Shown here: in pieces, positions 15,601-30,843 of the stretch | Layout: each line of letters starts with the position of its first letter | Position numbering within the stretch: position 1 is the first letter of the stretch | NCBI GenBank assembly: GCA_964058805.1 | Contig: CAXKVV010002148.1 | Coordinates: forward strand, 1-64,000 | DNA from: Schoenoplectus triqueter | Taxonomy: Eukaryota; Streptophyta; Magnoliopsida; Poales; Cyperaceae | Reading direction: 5' to 3' | DNA: 64,000 bases | Translations under genes and position numbers: made by a program | Notes under the pieces: model-generated | What the model was told of the DNA's origin: nothing | The model's database searches: none | The model's input: the letters and a program-made list of their open reading frames with translations, nothing else

Positions 15601-16838
15601 TCCTAACAATGCCTATTAGAAGATTATCCAATTAACACATCGATATGAACGTTCAACGACACTAATTTTGCACAAAACATAAGTAAGATGCATTCAAAAC
15701 TGCTATTTAAACAAGTTGTTTGACTTTTTTAAAATTTTTGTCCGCATACATACACATAATTTCGTGAAAATTAATGTGATTACTCTTAATTATGCCTATT
15801 GTAAGATTGTCCATTTAACACTTCGAGATGAATATCCTACGACACTAATTTTTCGTTAAACATAAGTAAAATACTTTAGAAACTACAGTTTATACAAGTT
15901 ATTTCAGTTTTTTCAATATTTTTGGCCGCATAACTACAAATAATTTCGTGCAAATTAATATAATCACTCCTAATTATGTCTATTATAAGATTTTCCAATT
16001 AAAACTCTGATATGAAAATTCTATGATGCTAATTTTAAACAAAACATAAGGAATATGTGTTACTAACTACTGTTTAAACCAGTTGTTTGAGATTTTCAAA
16101 ATTTTTGGCCGCCTAGCTACTCATAATTTCGTGAAAATTAATATAATTACTCCTAATTATGGCTATTATGAGGTTGTCCAATTATCACATCGAAATGAAT
16201 ATCCTACGATACTAATTTTTCATAAAACATAAGTAAGGTATATTAGAAACTGCTGCTTAAACGAGTTGTTTAAGGTTTTTAACATTTTTTACGTCATAAC
16301 TACACATCATTTCGTGAAAATTAAAATAATTACTCCTAACAATGCCTATTAGAAGATTATCCAATTAACACATCGATATGAACGTTCAACGACACTAATT
16401 TTGCACAAAACATAAGTAAGATGCATTAAAAACTGCTATTTAAACAAGTTGTTTGACTTTTTTAAAATTTTTGGCCGCATACATACACATAATTTCGTGA
16501 AAATTAATGTGATTACTCTTAATTATGCCTATTGTAAGATTGTCCAATTAACACTTCGAGATGAATATCCTACGACACTAATTTTTCGTTAAACATAAGT
16601 AAAATACTTTAGAAACTACTGTTTATACAAGTTATTTCAGTTTTTTTAATATTTTTGGCCGCATAACTAGAAATAATTTCGTGCAAATTAATATAATCAC
16701 TCCTAATTATGTCTATTATAAGATTTTCCAATTAAAAATTTGATATGAACATTCTATGATGCTAATTTTAAACAAAACATAAGGAATATGTGTTACTAAC
16801 TGCTGTTTAAACAAGTTGTTTGAGATTTTCAAAATTTT
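12636..16838 (+). repeat. Tandem duplication of a 2199-bp (three higher-order units) satB block
   Basis: Positions about 12636-14834 recur at about 14835-16838 with an offset of exactly 2199 bp (3 x 733). Private variants recur at this offset: 'gtccgattaacac' (near 12878 and 15077), 'gatattaacatactatg' (near 13077 and 15276), 'gcattcaaaactgc' and 'tttttgtccgcat' (near 13491 and 15690), and 'aactacagtttatac' (near 13681 and 15880). I found no differences by eye over the shared part. Identity ends where 'ggccgcctagctactc' becomes 'ggccgtctagctgctc' near 16841. Confidence 0.88.
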
Positions 16839-17929
16839 TGGCCGTCTAGCTGCTCATAATTTCGTGAAAATTAATATAATTACTCCTAATTATGCCTATT
16901 ATGAGGTCGTCCAATTATCACATCGAAATGAATATCCTACGATACTAATTTTTCATAAAACATAAGTAAGGTATATTATAAACTGCTGTTGAAACGAGTT
17001 GTTTAAGGTTTTTAACATTATTTACCTCATAACTACACATCAATTCGTGAAAATTAATATAATTACTCCTAACAATGCCTATTAGAAGATTATCCAATTA
17101 ACACATCGATATGAACGTTCAACGACACTAGTTTTGCACAAAACAAAAGTAAGATGCATTAAAAACTGCTATTTAAACAAGTTGTTTGACTTTTTTAAAA
17201 TTTTTGGCCGCATACATACACATAATTTCGTGAAAATTAATGTGATTACTCTTAATTATGCCTATTGTAAGATTGTCCAATTAACACATCGAGATGAATA
17301 TCCTACGACACTAATTTTTCGTAAAACATAAGTAAAATACATTGGAAACTACTGTTTATACAAGTTATTTCTGTTTTTCAATATTTTTGGCCGCATAACT
17401 ATAAATAATTTCTTGCAAATTAATATAATCACTCCTAATTATGTCTATTATAATATTTTCCAATTAAAACTTTTATATGAACATTCTATGATGCTAATTT
17501 TAAACAAAACATAAGGAATATGTGTTACTAACTGCTGTTTAAACAAGTTGTTTGAGATTTTCAAAATTTTTGGCCGCCTAGCTACTCATAATTTCGTGAA
17601 AATTAATATAATTACTCCTAATTATGCCTATTATGAGGTCGTCCAATTATCACATCGAAATGAATATCCTACGATACTAATTTTTCATAAAACATAAGTA
17701 AGGTATATTAGAAACTGCTGTTCAAACGAGTTGTTTAAGGTTTTTAACATTTTTTACCTCATAACTACACATCATTTCGTGAAAATTAAAATAATTACTC
17801 CTAACAATGCCTATTAGAAGATTATCCAATTAACACATCGATATGAACGTTCAACGACACTAATTTTGCACAAAACATAAGTAAGATGCATTAAAAACTG
17901 CTATTTAAACAAGTTGTTTGACTTTTTTA

Positions 17930-20900
17930 AAATTTTTGACCGCATACATACACATAATTTCGTGAAAATTAATGTGATTACTCTTAATTATACCTATTGT
18001 AAGATTGTCCAATTAACACTTCGAGATGAATATCCTATGACACAAATTTTTCATAAAACATAAGTAAAATACATTAGAAACTTCTGTTTAAACAAGTTAT
18101 TTCAGTTTTTCAATATTTTTGGCCTCATAACTACAAATAATTTCGTGCAAATTAATATAATCATTCCTAATTATGCCTATTATAAGATTTTCTAATTAAA
18201 ACTTTGATATGAACATTCTATGATGCTAATTTTGCACAAAACATAAGGAATATGTGTTAAAAACTGCTGTTTAAACAAGTTGTTTGAGATTTTCAAAACT
18301 TTTGGCCGCCTAGCTACTCATAATTTCGTGCAAATTAATATAATTACTCCTAACAATGCCTATTAGAAGATTATCCAATTAACACATCGATATGAACGTT
18401 CAACGACACTAATTTTGCACAAAACATAAGTAAGATGCATTAAAAACTGCTATTTAAACAAGTTGTTTGACTTTTTTAAAATTTTTGGCCGCATACATAC
18501 ACATAATTTCGTGAAATAAATGTGATTACTCTTAATTATGCCTATTGTAAGATTGTCCAATTAACACTTCGAGATGAATATCCTACGACACTAATTTTTC
18601 GTAAAACATAAGTAAAATACATTGGAAACTACTGTTTATACAAGTTATTTCGTTTTTTTCAATATTTTTGGCCGCATAACTACAAATAATTTCTTGCAAA
18701 TTAATATAATCACTTCTAATTATGTCTATTATAAGATTTTCTAATTAAAACTTTGATATGAACATTCTATGATGCTAAATTTAAACAAAACATAAGGAAT
18801 ATGTGTTACTAACTGCTGTTTAAACAAGTTGTTTGAGATTTTCAAAATTTTTGGCCGCCTAGCTACTCATAATTTCGTGAAAATTAATATAATTACTACT
18901 AATTATGCCTATTATGAGGTTGTCCAATTATCACATCAAAATGAATATCCTACGATACTAATTTTTCATAAAACATAAGTAAGGTATATTAGAAACTGCT
19001 GTTCAAACGAGTTGTTTAAGGTTTTTAACATTTTTTACCTCATAACTACACATCAATTCGTGAAAATTAATATAATTACTCCTAACAATGCCTATTAGAA
19101 GATTATGCAATTAACACATCGATATGAACGTTCAACGACACTAATTTTGCACAAAACATAAGTAAGATGCATTAAAAACTGCTATTTAAACAAGTTGTTT
19201 GACTTTTTTAAAATTTTTGGCCGCATACATACACATAATTTCGTGAAAATTAATGTGATTACTCTTAATTATGCCTATTGTAAGATTGTCCAATTAACAC
19301 TTCGAGATGAATATCCTACGACACTAATTTTTCGTAAAACATAAGTAAAATACATTGGAAACTACTGTTTATACAAGTTATTTCTGTTTTTTCAATATTT
19401 TTGGCCGCATAACTACAAATAATTTCTTGCAAATTAATATAATCACTCCTAATTATGTCTATTATAAGATTTTCCAATTAAAACTTTGATATGAACATTC
19501 TATGATGCTAATTTTAAACAAAACATAAGGAATATGTGTTACTAACTGCTGTTTAAACCAGTTGTTTGAGATTTTCAAAATTTTTGGCCGCCTAGCTACT
19601 CATAATTTCGTGAAAATTAATATAATTACTCCTAATTATGGCTTTTATGAGGTTGTCCAATTATCACATCGAAATGAATATTCTACGATACTAATTTTTC
19701 ATATAACATAAGTAAGGTATATTAGAAACTGCTGCTCAAACGAGTTGTTTAAGGTTTTTAACATTTTTTACCTCATAACTACACATCATTTCGTGAAAAT
19801 TAAAATAATTACTCCTAACAATGCCTATTAGAAGATTATCCAATTAACACATCGATATGAACGTTCAACGACACTAATTTTGCACAAAACATAAGTAAGA
19901 TGCATTAAAAACTGCTATTTAAACAAGTTGTTTGACTTTTTTAAAATTTTTGGCCGCATACATACACATAATTTCGTGAAAATTAATGTGATTACTCTTA
20001 ATTATGCCTATTGTAAGATTGTCCAATTAACACTTCGAGATGAATATCCTACGACACTAATTTTTCGTTAAACATAAGTAAAATACTTTAGAAACTACTG
20101 TTTATACAAGTTATTTCAGTTTTTTTAATATTTTTGGCCGCATAACTAGAAATAATTTCGTGCAAATTAATATAATCACTCCTAATTATGTCTATTATAA
20201 GATTTTCCAATTAAAAATTTGATATGAACATTCTATGATGCTAATTTTAAACAAAACATATGGAATATGTGTTACTAACTGCTGTTTAAACAAGTTGTTT
20301 GAGATTTTCAAAATTTTTGGCCGCCTAGCTACTCATAATTTCGTGAAAATTAATATAATTACTCCTAATTATGCCTATTATGAGGTCGTCCAATTATCAC
20401 ATCGAAATGAATATCCTACGATACTAATTTTTCATAAAACATAAGTAAGGTATATTAGAAACTGCTGTTCAAACGAGTTGTTTAAGGTGTTTAACATTTT
20501 TTACCTCATAACTACACATCATTTCGTGAAAATTAAAATAATTACTCCTAACAATGCCTATTAGAAGATTATCCAATTAACACATCGATATGAACGTTCA
20601 ACGACACTAATTTTGCACAAAACATAAGTAAGATGCATTAAAAACTGCTATTTAAACAAGTTGTTTGACTTTTTAAAAAATTTTGACCGCATACATACAC
20701 ATATTTTCGTGAAAATTAATGTGATTACTCTTAATTATGCCTATTGTAAGATTGTCCAATTAACACTTCGAGATGAATATCCTATGACACAAATTTTTCG
20801 TAAAACATAAGTAAAATACATTAGAAACTTCTGTTTAAACAAGTTATTTCAGTTTTTCAATATTTTTGGCCTCATAACTACAAATAATTTCGTGCAAATT

Positions 20901-22277
20901 AATATAATCATTCCTAATTATGCCTATTATAAGATTTTCTAATTAAAACTTTGATATGAACATTCTATGATGCTAATTTTGCACAAAACATAAGGAATAT
21001 GTGTTAAAAACTGCTGTTTAAACAAGTTGTTTGAGATTTTCAAAACTTTTGGCCGCCTAGCTACTCATAATTTCGTGCAAATTAATATAATTACTCCTAA
21101 CAATGCCTATTAGAAGATTATCCAATTAACACATCGATATGAACGTTCCACGACACTAATTTTGCACAAAACATAAGTAAGATGCATTAAAAACTGCTAT
21201 TTAAACAAGTTGTTTGACTTTTTTAAAATTTTTGGCCGCATACATACACATAATTTCGTGAAATAAATGTGATTACTCTTAATTATGCCTATTGTAAGAT
21301 TGTCCAATTAACACTACGAGATGAATATCCTACGACACTAATTTTTCGTAAAACATAAGTAAAATACATTGGAAACTACTGTTTATACAAGTTATTTCGG
21401 TTTTTTCAATATTTTTGGCCGCATAACTACAAATAATTTCTTGCAAATTAATATAATCACTTCTAATTATGTCTATTATAAGATTTTCTAATTAAAACTT
21501 TGATATGAACATTCTATGATGCTAAATTTAAACAAAACATAAGGAATATGTGTTACTAACTGCTGTTTAAACAAGTTGTTTGAGATTTTCAAAATTTTTG
21601 GCCGCCTAGCTACTCATAATTTCGTGAAAATTAATATAATTACTACTAATTATGCCTATTATGAGGTTGTCCAATTATCACATCAAAATTAATATCCTAC
21701 GATACTAATTTTTCATAAAACATAAGTAAGGTATATTAGAAACTGCTGTTCAAACGAGTTGTTTAAGGTTTTTAACATTTTTTACCTCATAACTACACAT
21801 CAATTCGTGAAAATTAATATAATTACTCCTAACAATGCCTATTAGAAGATTATGCAATTAACACATCGATATGAACGTTCAACGACACTAATTTTGCACA
21901 AAACATAAGTAAGATGCATTAAAAACTGTTATTTAAACAAGTTGTTTAAATTTTTTAAAATTTTTGGCCGCATACATACACATAATTTCGTGAAAATTAA
22001 TGTGATTACTCTTAATTATGCCTATTGTAAGATTGTCCAATTAACACTTCGAGATGAATATCCTACGACACTAATTTTTCGTAAAACATAAGTAAAATAC
22101 ATTGGAAACTACTGTTTATACAAGTTATTTCTGTTTTTTCAATATTTTTGGCCGCATAACTACAAATAATTTCTTGCAAATTAATATAATCACTCCTAAT
22201 TATGTCTATTATAAGATTTTCCAATTAAAACTTTGATATGAACATTCTATGATGCTAATTTTAAACAAAACATAAGG
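17930..22277 (+). repeat. satB segment of about 1.6 kb repeated at an offset of 2747 bp
   Basis: The stretch from about 17930 to 19530 recurs from about 20677 to 22277. Shared private variants include 'tttgaccgcatac', 'cctatgacacaaattt', 'aaacttctgtttaaac', a 2-bp deletion in 'gtgaaataaatgtg' (18511 and 21258), 'gctaaatttaaac', 'tactactaattatg', 'catcaattcg' and 'gattatgcaatt'. A few point differences exist (for example cgttttt against cggtttt), so this copy event is older than the 2199-bp one. Confidence 0.8.
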
Positions 22278-25200
22278 AATATGTGTTACTAACTGCTGTT
22301 TAAACAAGTTGTTTGAGATTTTCAAAACTTTTGGCCGCCTAGCTACTCATAATTTCGTGAAAATTAATATAATTACTCCTAACAATACCTATTAGAAGAT
22401 TATCCAATTAACACATCGATATGAACGTTCAACGACACTAATTTTGCACAAAACATAAGTAAGATGCATTAAAAACTGCTATTTAAACAAGTTGTTTGAC
22501 TTTTTTAAAATTTTTGGCCGCATACATACACATAATTTCGTGAAAATTAATGTGATTACTCTTAATTATGCCTATTGGAAGATTGTCCAATTAACACATC
22601 GAGATGAATATCCTACGACACTAATTTTTCGTAAAACATAAGTAAAATACATTAGAAACTACTGATTATACAAGTTATTTCAGTTTTTTCAATATTTTTG
22701 GCCGCATAACTACAAATAATTTCGTGCAAATTAATATAATCACGCCTAATTATGTCTATTATAAGATTTTCCAATTAAAACTTTGATATGAACATTCTAT
22801 GATGCTAATTTTAAACAAAACATAAAGAATATGTGTTATTAACTGCTGTTTAAACAAGTTGTTTGAGATTTTCAAAATTATTGGCCGCCTAGCTACTCAT
22901 AATTTCGTGAAAATTAATATAATTACTCCTAATTATGCCTATTATGAGGTCGTCCAATTATCACATCGAAATGAATATCCTACGATACAAATTTTTCATA
23001 AAACATAAGTAAGGTATATTAGAAACTGCTGTTCAAACGAGTTGTTTAAGGTTTTTAACATTTTTTACCTCATAACTACACATCATTTCGTGAAAATTAA
23101 AATAATTACTCCTAACAATGCCTATTAGAAGATTATCCAATTAACACATCGATCTGAACGTTCAACGACACTAATTTTGCACAAAACATAAGTAAGATGC
23201 ATTAAAAACTGCTATTTAAACAAGTTGTTTGACTTTTTTAAAATTTTTGGCCGCATACATACACATAATTTCGTGAAAATTAATGTGATTACTCTTAATT
23301 ATGCCTATTGTAAGATTGTCCATTTAACACTTCGAGATGAATATCCTACGACACTAATTTTTCGTTAAACATAAGTAAAATACTTTAGAAACTACTGTTT
23401 ATACAAGTTATTTCAGTTTTTTCAATATTTTTGGCCGCATAACTACAAATAATTTCGTGAAAATTAATATAATCACTCCTAATTATGTCTATTATACGAT
23501 TTTCCAATTAAAACTTTGATATGAACATTCTATGATGCTAATTTTAAACAAAACATAAGGAATATGTGTTACTAACTGCTGTTTAAACAAGTTGTTTGAG
23601 ATTTTCAAATTTTTTGGCCACCTAGCTACTCATAATTTCGTGAAAAATAATATAATTACTCCTAATTATGCCTATTATGAGGTCGTCCAATTATCACATC
23701 GAAATGAATATCCTACGATACTAATTTTTCATAAAACATAAGTAAGGTATATTAGAAACTGCTGTTCAAACGAGTTGTTTAAGGTTTTTAACATTTTTTA
23801 CCTCATAACTACACATCATTTCGTGAAAATTAAAATAATTACTCCTAACAATGCCTATTAGAAGATTATCCAATTAACACAACGATATGAACGTTCAACG
23901 ACACTAATTTTGCACAAAACATAAGTAAGATGCATTAAAAACTGCTATTTAAACAAGTAGTTTGACTTTTTTAAAATTTTTGGCCGTATACATACACATA
24001 ATTTCGTGAAAATTAATGTGATTTCTCTTAATTATGCCTATTGTAAGATTGTCCAATTAACACTTCGAGATGAATATCCTACGACACTAATTTTTCGTAA
24101 AACATAAGTAAAATACATTGGAAACTACTGTTTATAGAAGTTATTTCTGTTTTTCAATATTTTTGGCCGCATAACTACAAATAATTTCGTGCAAATTAAT
24201 ATAATCACTCCTAATTATGCCTATTATAAGATTTTCTAATTAAAACTTTGATATGAACATTCTATGATGCTAATTTTGCACAAAACATAAGGAATATGTG
24301 TTAAAAACTGCTGTTTAAACAAGTTGTTTGAGATTTTCAAAACTTTTGGCCGCCTAGCTACTCATAATTTCGTGCAAATTAATATAATTACTCCTAACAA
24401 TGCCTATTAGAAGATTATCCAATTAACACATCGATATGAACATTCTATGATGCTAATTTTAAACAAAACATAAAGAATATGTGTTATTAACTGCTGTTTA
24501 AACAAGTTGTTTGAGATTTTCAAAATTATTGGCCGCCTAGCTACTCATAATTTCGTGAAAATTAATATAATTACTCCTAATTATGCCTATTATGAGGTCG
24601 TCCAATTATCACATCGAAATGAATATCCTACGATACAAATTTTTCATAAAACATAAGTAAGGTATATTAGAAACTGCTGTTCAAACGAGTTGTTTAAGGT
24701 TTTTAACATTTTTTACCTCATAACTACACATCATTTCGTGAAAATTAAAATAATTACTCCTAACAATGCCTATTAGAAGATTATCCAATTAACACATCGA
24801 TCTGAACGTTCAACGACACTAATTTTGCACAAAACATAAGTAAGATGCATTAAAAATTGCTATTTAAACAAGTTGTTTCACTTTTTTAAAATTTTTGGCC
24901 GCATACATCCACATAATTTCGTGAAATTAATGTGATTACTCTTAATTATGCCTATTGTAAGATTGTCCAATTAACACTTCGAGATGAATATCCTACGACA
25001 CTAATTTTTCGTTAAACATAAGTAAAATACTTTAGAAACTACTGTTTATACAAGTTATTTCAGTTTTTTTAATATTTTTGGCCGCATAACTACAAATAAT
25101 TTCGTGCAAATTAATATAATCACTCCTAATTATGTCTATTATAAGATTTTCCAATTAAAACTTTGATATGAACATTCTATGATGCTAATTTTAAACAAAA

Positions 25201-27419
25201 CATAAGGAATATGTGTTACTAACTGCTGTTTAAACAAGTTGTTTGAGATTTTCAAAATTTTTGGCCGTCTAGCTGCTCATAATTTCGTGAAAATTAATAT
25301 AATTACTCCTAATTATGCCTATTATGAGGTCGTCCAATTATCACATCGAAATGAATATCCTACGATACTAATTTTTCATAAAACATAAGTAAGGTATATT
25401 AGAAACTGTTGTTCAAACGAGTTGTTTAAGGTTTTTAAAATTTTTTACCTCATAACTACACATCATTTCGTGAAAATTAAAATAATTACTCCTAACAATG
25501 CCTATTAGAAGATTATCCAATTAACACATCGATATGAATGTTCAACGACACTAATTTTGCACAAAACATAAGTAAGATGCATTAAAAACTGCTATTTAAA
25601 CAAGTTGTTTGACTTTTTTAAAATTTTTGGCCGCATACATACACATAATTTCGTGAAAATTAATGTGATTACTCTTAATTATGCCTATTGTAAGATTGTC
25701 CATTTAACACTTCGAGATGAATATCCTACGACACTAATTTTTCGTTAAACATAAGTAAAATACTTTAGAAACTACTGTTTATACAAGTTATTTCAGTTTT
25801 TTCAATATTTTTGGCCGCATAACTACAAATAATTTCGTGCAAATTAATATAATCACTCCTAATTATGTCTATTATAAGATTTTCCAATTAAAACTCTGAT
25901 ATGAACATTCTATGATGCTAATTTTAAACAAAACATAAGGAATATGTGTTACTAACTGCTGTTTAAACCAGTTGTTTGAGATTTTCAAAATTTTTGGCCG
26001 CCTAGCTACTCATAATTTCGTGAAAATTAATATAATTACTCCTAATTATGGCTATTATGAGGTTGTCCAATTATCACATCGAAATGAATATCCTACGATA
26101 CTAATTTTTCATAAAACATAAGTAAGGTATATTAGAAACTGCTGCTCAAACGAGTTGTTTAAGGTTTTTAACATTTTTTACCTCATAACTACACATCATT
26201 TCGTGAAAATTAAAAGAATTACTCCTAACAATGCCTATTAGAAGATTATCCAATTAACACATCGATATGAACGTTCAACGACACTAATTTTGCACAAAAC
26301 ATAAGTAAGATGCATTAAAAACTGCTATTTAAACAAGTTGTCTTACTTTTTTAAAATTTTTGGCCGCATACATACACATAATTTCGTAAAAATTAATGTG
26401 ATTACTCTTAATTATGCCTATTGTAAGATTGACCAATTAACACTTCGAGATGAACATCCTACGATACTAATTTTTCGTAAAACATAAGTAAAATACATTA
26501 GAAACTACTGTTTAAACAAGTTATTTCAGTTTTTCAATATTTTTGGCCGCATAACTACAAATAATTTCGTGCAAATTAATATAATCACTCCTAATTATGC
26601 CTATTATATGTTTTTCTAATTAAAACTTTGATATGAACATTCTATGATGCTAATTTTGCACAAAACATAAGGAATATGTGTTAAAAACTGCTGTTTAAAC
26701 AAGCTGTTTGAGATTTTCAAAAATTTTAGCCGCCTAGCTACTCATAATTTCGTGAAAATTAATATAATTACTCCTAATTATGCCTATTATGAGGTTATCC
26801 AACTATCAGATCGAAATGAATATCCTACGATACTATTTTTTCATAAAACATAAGTAAGGTATATTAGAAACTGCTGTTCAAACGAGTTGTTTAAGGTTTT
26901 TAATATTTTTTACCTCATAACTACACATTATTTCGTGAAAATTAATATAATTACTCCTAATAATGCCTATTAGAAGATAATCTAATTATCACATCGATAT
27001 GAACGTTCAACGACACTAATTTTGCACAAAACATAAGTTAGTTGCAATAAAAACTGCTATTTAAACAAGTTTGATTTTTTTTATATTTTTGGCCGCATAC
27101 ATACACATAATTTCGTGAAAATTAACGTGATTACTCTTAATTATGCCTATTGTAAGATTGTCCAATTAACACTTCGAGATGAATATCCTACGACACTAAT
27201 TTTTCGTAAAACATAAAAGTAAAATACATTAGAAACTACTGTTTAAACAAGTTATTACAGTTTTTCAATATTTTTGGCCGAATAACTATAAATAATTTCG
27301 TGCAAATTAATATAATCATTCGTAATTATGCCTATTATAAGATTTTCTAATTAAAACTTTGATATGAACATTCTATGATGCTAATTTTGCACAAAACATA
27401 AGGAATATGTGTTAAAAAC

Positions 27420-30400
27420 TGCTATTTAAACAAGTTGTTTGAGATTTTCAATATTTTTGGCCGCCTAGCTACTCATAATTTCGTCAAAATTAATATAATT
27501 ACTCCTAATTATGCCTATTATGAGGTTGTCAAATTATCACATCGAAATGAATATCCTACGACTAATTTTCCATAAAACATAAGTAAGGTATATTAAAAAC
27601 TGCTGTTCAAACGTGTTGTTTAAGATTTTTAACATTTTTTACCTCATAACTACACATAATTTCATAAAAATTAATGTAATTTATCCTAACGATGCATATT
27701 AGAAGATTATCCAATTAACACATTGATATGAATGTTCAACGACACTAATTTTACACAAAATATAAGTAAGATGCATTAAAAATTACAATTTAAACAAGTT
27801 ATTTTTTTAAATTTTTTGGCCGTATAAATATACATAATTTCATGAAAATTAATGTAATTACTCTTAATTATGCCTATTGTAAGATTATTCAATTAACACT
27901 TCAATATGAATATACTACGACACTATTTTTTCATAAAACATGAGTTAAATACATTAGAAACTACTATGTAAACATGATATTTCAGTTTTTCAAAATTTTT
28001 GGCCGGATAACAACAAATAATTTCGTGCAAATTAATATAATCACTCCTAATAATGTCTATTATAAGATTTTGCAATTAAAACTTCGATATGAATATTCTA
28101 TGATGCTAATGTTTCACAAAACATAAGGAATTTGTGTTAAAAACTGCTGTCTAAACAAGTTGTTTGAGATTTTTAAAATTTTTGGCCGCCTAGCTACTCA
28201 TAATTTCGTGAAAATTAATATAATTACTCCTAATTATGCCTATTATGAGGTTGTCCAATTAACACTTCGAAATGAATATCATACGACACTAATTTTTCGT
28301 AAAACATAAGTAAAATACATTGGAAACTACTGTTTATACAAGTTATTTCGGTTTTTTCAATATTTTTGGCCGCATAACTACAAATAATTTCTTGCAAATT
28401 AATATAATCACTCCTAATTATGTCTATTATAAGATTTTCTAATTAAAACTTTGATATGAACATTCTATGATGCTAATTTTAAACAAAACATAAGGAATAT
28501 GTGTTACTAACTGCTGTTTAAACAAGTTGTTTGAGATTTTCAAAATTTTTGGCCGCCTAGCTACTCATAATTTCGTGAAAATTAATATAATTACTCTTAA
28601 TTATGCCTATTATGAGGTCGTCCAATTATCACATCGAAATGAATATCCTACGATACTAATTTTTCATAAAACATAAGTAAGATATATTAGAAACTGCTGT
28701 TCAAACGAGTTGTTTAAGGTTTTTAACATTTTTTACCTCATAACTACACATCATTTCGTGAAAATTAATATAATTACTCCTAACAATGCCTATTAGAAGA
28801 TTATCCAATTAATACATCAATATGAACGTTCAACGACACTAATTTTGCACAAAACATAAGCAAGATGCATTAAAAACTGCTATTTAAACAAGTTGTTTGA
28901 CTTTTTTAAAATTTTTGGCCGCATACATACACATAATTTCGTAAAAATTAATGTGATTACTCTTAATTATGCCTATTGTAAGATTGTCCAATTAACACTT
29001 CGAGATGAATATCCTACGACACTAATTTTTCGTAAAACATAAGTAAAATACATTAGAAACTACTGTTTATACAAGTTATTTCAGTTTTTTCAATATTTTT
29101 GGCCGCATAACTACAAATAATTTCGTGCAAATTAATATAATCATGCCTAATTATGTCTATTATAAGATTTTCCAATTAAAACTTTGATATGAACATTCTA
29201 TGATGCTAAATTTAAACAAAACATAAGGAATATGTGTTACTAACTGCTGTTTAAACAAGTTGTTTGAGATTTTCAAAATTTTTGGCCGCCTAGCTACTCA
29301 TAATTTCGTGAAAATTAATATAATTACTACTAATTATGCCTATTATGAGGTTGTCCAATTATCACATCAAAATAAATATCCTACGATACTAATTTTTCAT
29401 AAAACATAAGTAAGGTATATTAGAAACTGCTGTTCAAACGAGTTGTTTAAGGTTTTTAACATTTTTTACCTCATAACTACACATCAATTCGTGAAAATTA
29501 ATATAATTACTCCTAACAATGCCTATTAGAAGATTATGCAATTAACACATCGATATGAACGTTCAACGACACTAATTTTGCACAAAACATAAGTAAGATG
29601 AATTAAAAACTGCTATTTAAACAAGTTGTTTGACTTTTTTAAAATTTTTGGCCGCATACATACACATAATTTCGTGAAAATTAATGTGATTACTCTTAAT
29701 TATGCCTATTGTAAGATTGTCAAATTAACACTTCGAGATGAATATCCTACGACACTAATTTTTCGTAAAACATAAGTAAAATACATTGGAAACTACTGTT
29801 TATACAAGTTATTTCTGTTTTTTCAATATTTTTGGCCGCATAACTACAAATAATTTCGTGCAAATTAATATAATCACGCCTAATTATGTCTATTATAAGA
29901 TTTTCCAATTAAAAACTTTGATATGAACATTCTATGATGCTAATTTTAAACAAAACATAAGGAATATGTGTTAAAAACTGCTATTTAAACAAGTTGTTTG
30001 AGATTTTCAATATTTTTGGCCGCCTAGCTACTCATAATTTCGTCAAAATTAATATAATTACTCCTAATTATGCCTATTATGAGGTTGTCAAATTATCACA
30101 TCGAAATGAATATCCTACGACTAATTTTCCATAAAACATAAGTAAGGTATATTAAAAACTGCTGTTCAAACGTGTTGTTTAAGATTTTTAACATTTTTTA
30201 CCTCATAACTACACATAATTTCATAAAAATTAATGTAATTTATCCTAACGATGCCTATTAGAAGATTATCCAATTAACACATCGATATGAACGTTCAACG
30301 ACACTAATTTTACACAAAATATAAGTAAGATGCATTAAAAACTACAATTTAAACAAGTTATTTTTTTAAATTTTTTGGCCGTATAAATACACATAATTTC

Positions 30401-30843
30401 ATGAAAATTAATGTAATTACTCTTAATTATGCCTATTGTAAGATTATTCAATTAACACTTCAATATGAATATACTACGACACTATTTTTTCATAAAACAT
30501 AAGTTAAATACATTAGAAACTACTATGTAAACAAGATATTTCAGTTTTTCAAAATTTTTGGCCGGATAACAACAAATAATTTCGTGCAAATTAATATAAT
30601 CACTCCTAATTATGTCTATTATAAGATTTTGCAATTAAAACTTCGATATGAATATTCTATGATGCTAATGTTTCACAAAACATAAGGAATTTGTGTTAAA
30701 AACTGCTGTCTAAACAAGTTGTTTGAGATTTTTAAAATTTTTGGCCGCCTAGCTACTCATAATTTCGTGAAAATTAATATAATTACTCCTAATTATGCCT
30801 ATTATGAGGTTGTCCAATTAACACTTCGAAATGAATATCATAT
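27420..30843 (+). repeat. Edge-type satB segment (about 865 bp) present twice, 2559 bp apart, around a core-type block
   Basis: Positions about 27420-28285 and 29979-30843 share variants not seen in the core: 'gtcaaaattaatat', 'cctacgactaattttcc', 'aagttatttttttaaat', 'ggccggataacaac' and 'gctgtctaaacaag'. Between them (about 28286-29978) lies ordinary homogeneous core-type a-b-c-d sequence. The array margin has therefore been duplicated with core sequence caught between the copies. Confidence 0.8.
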
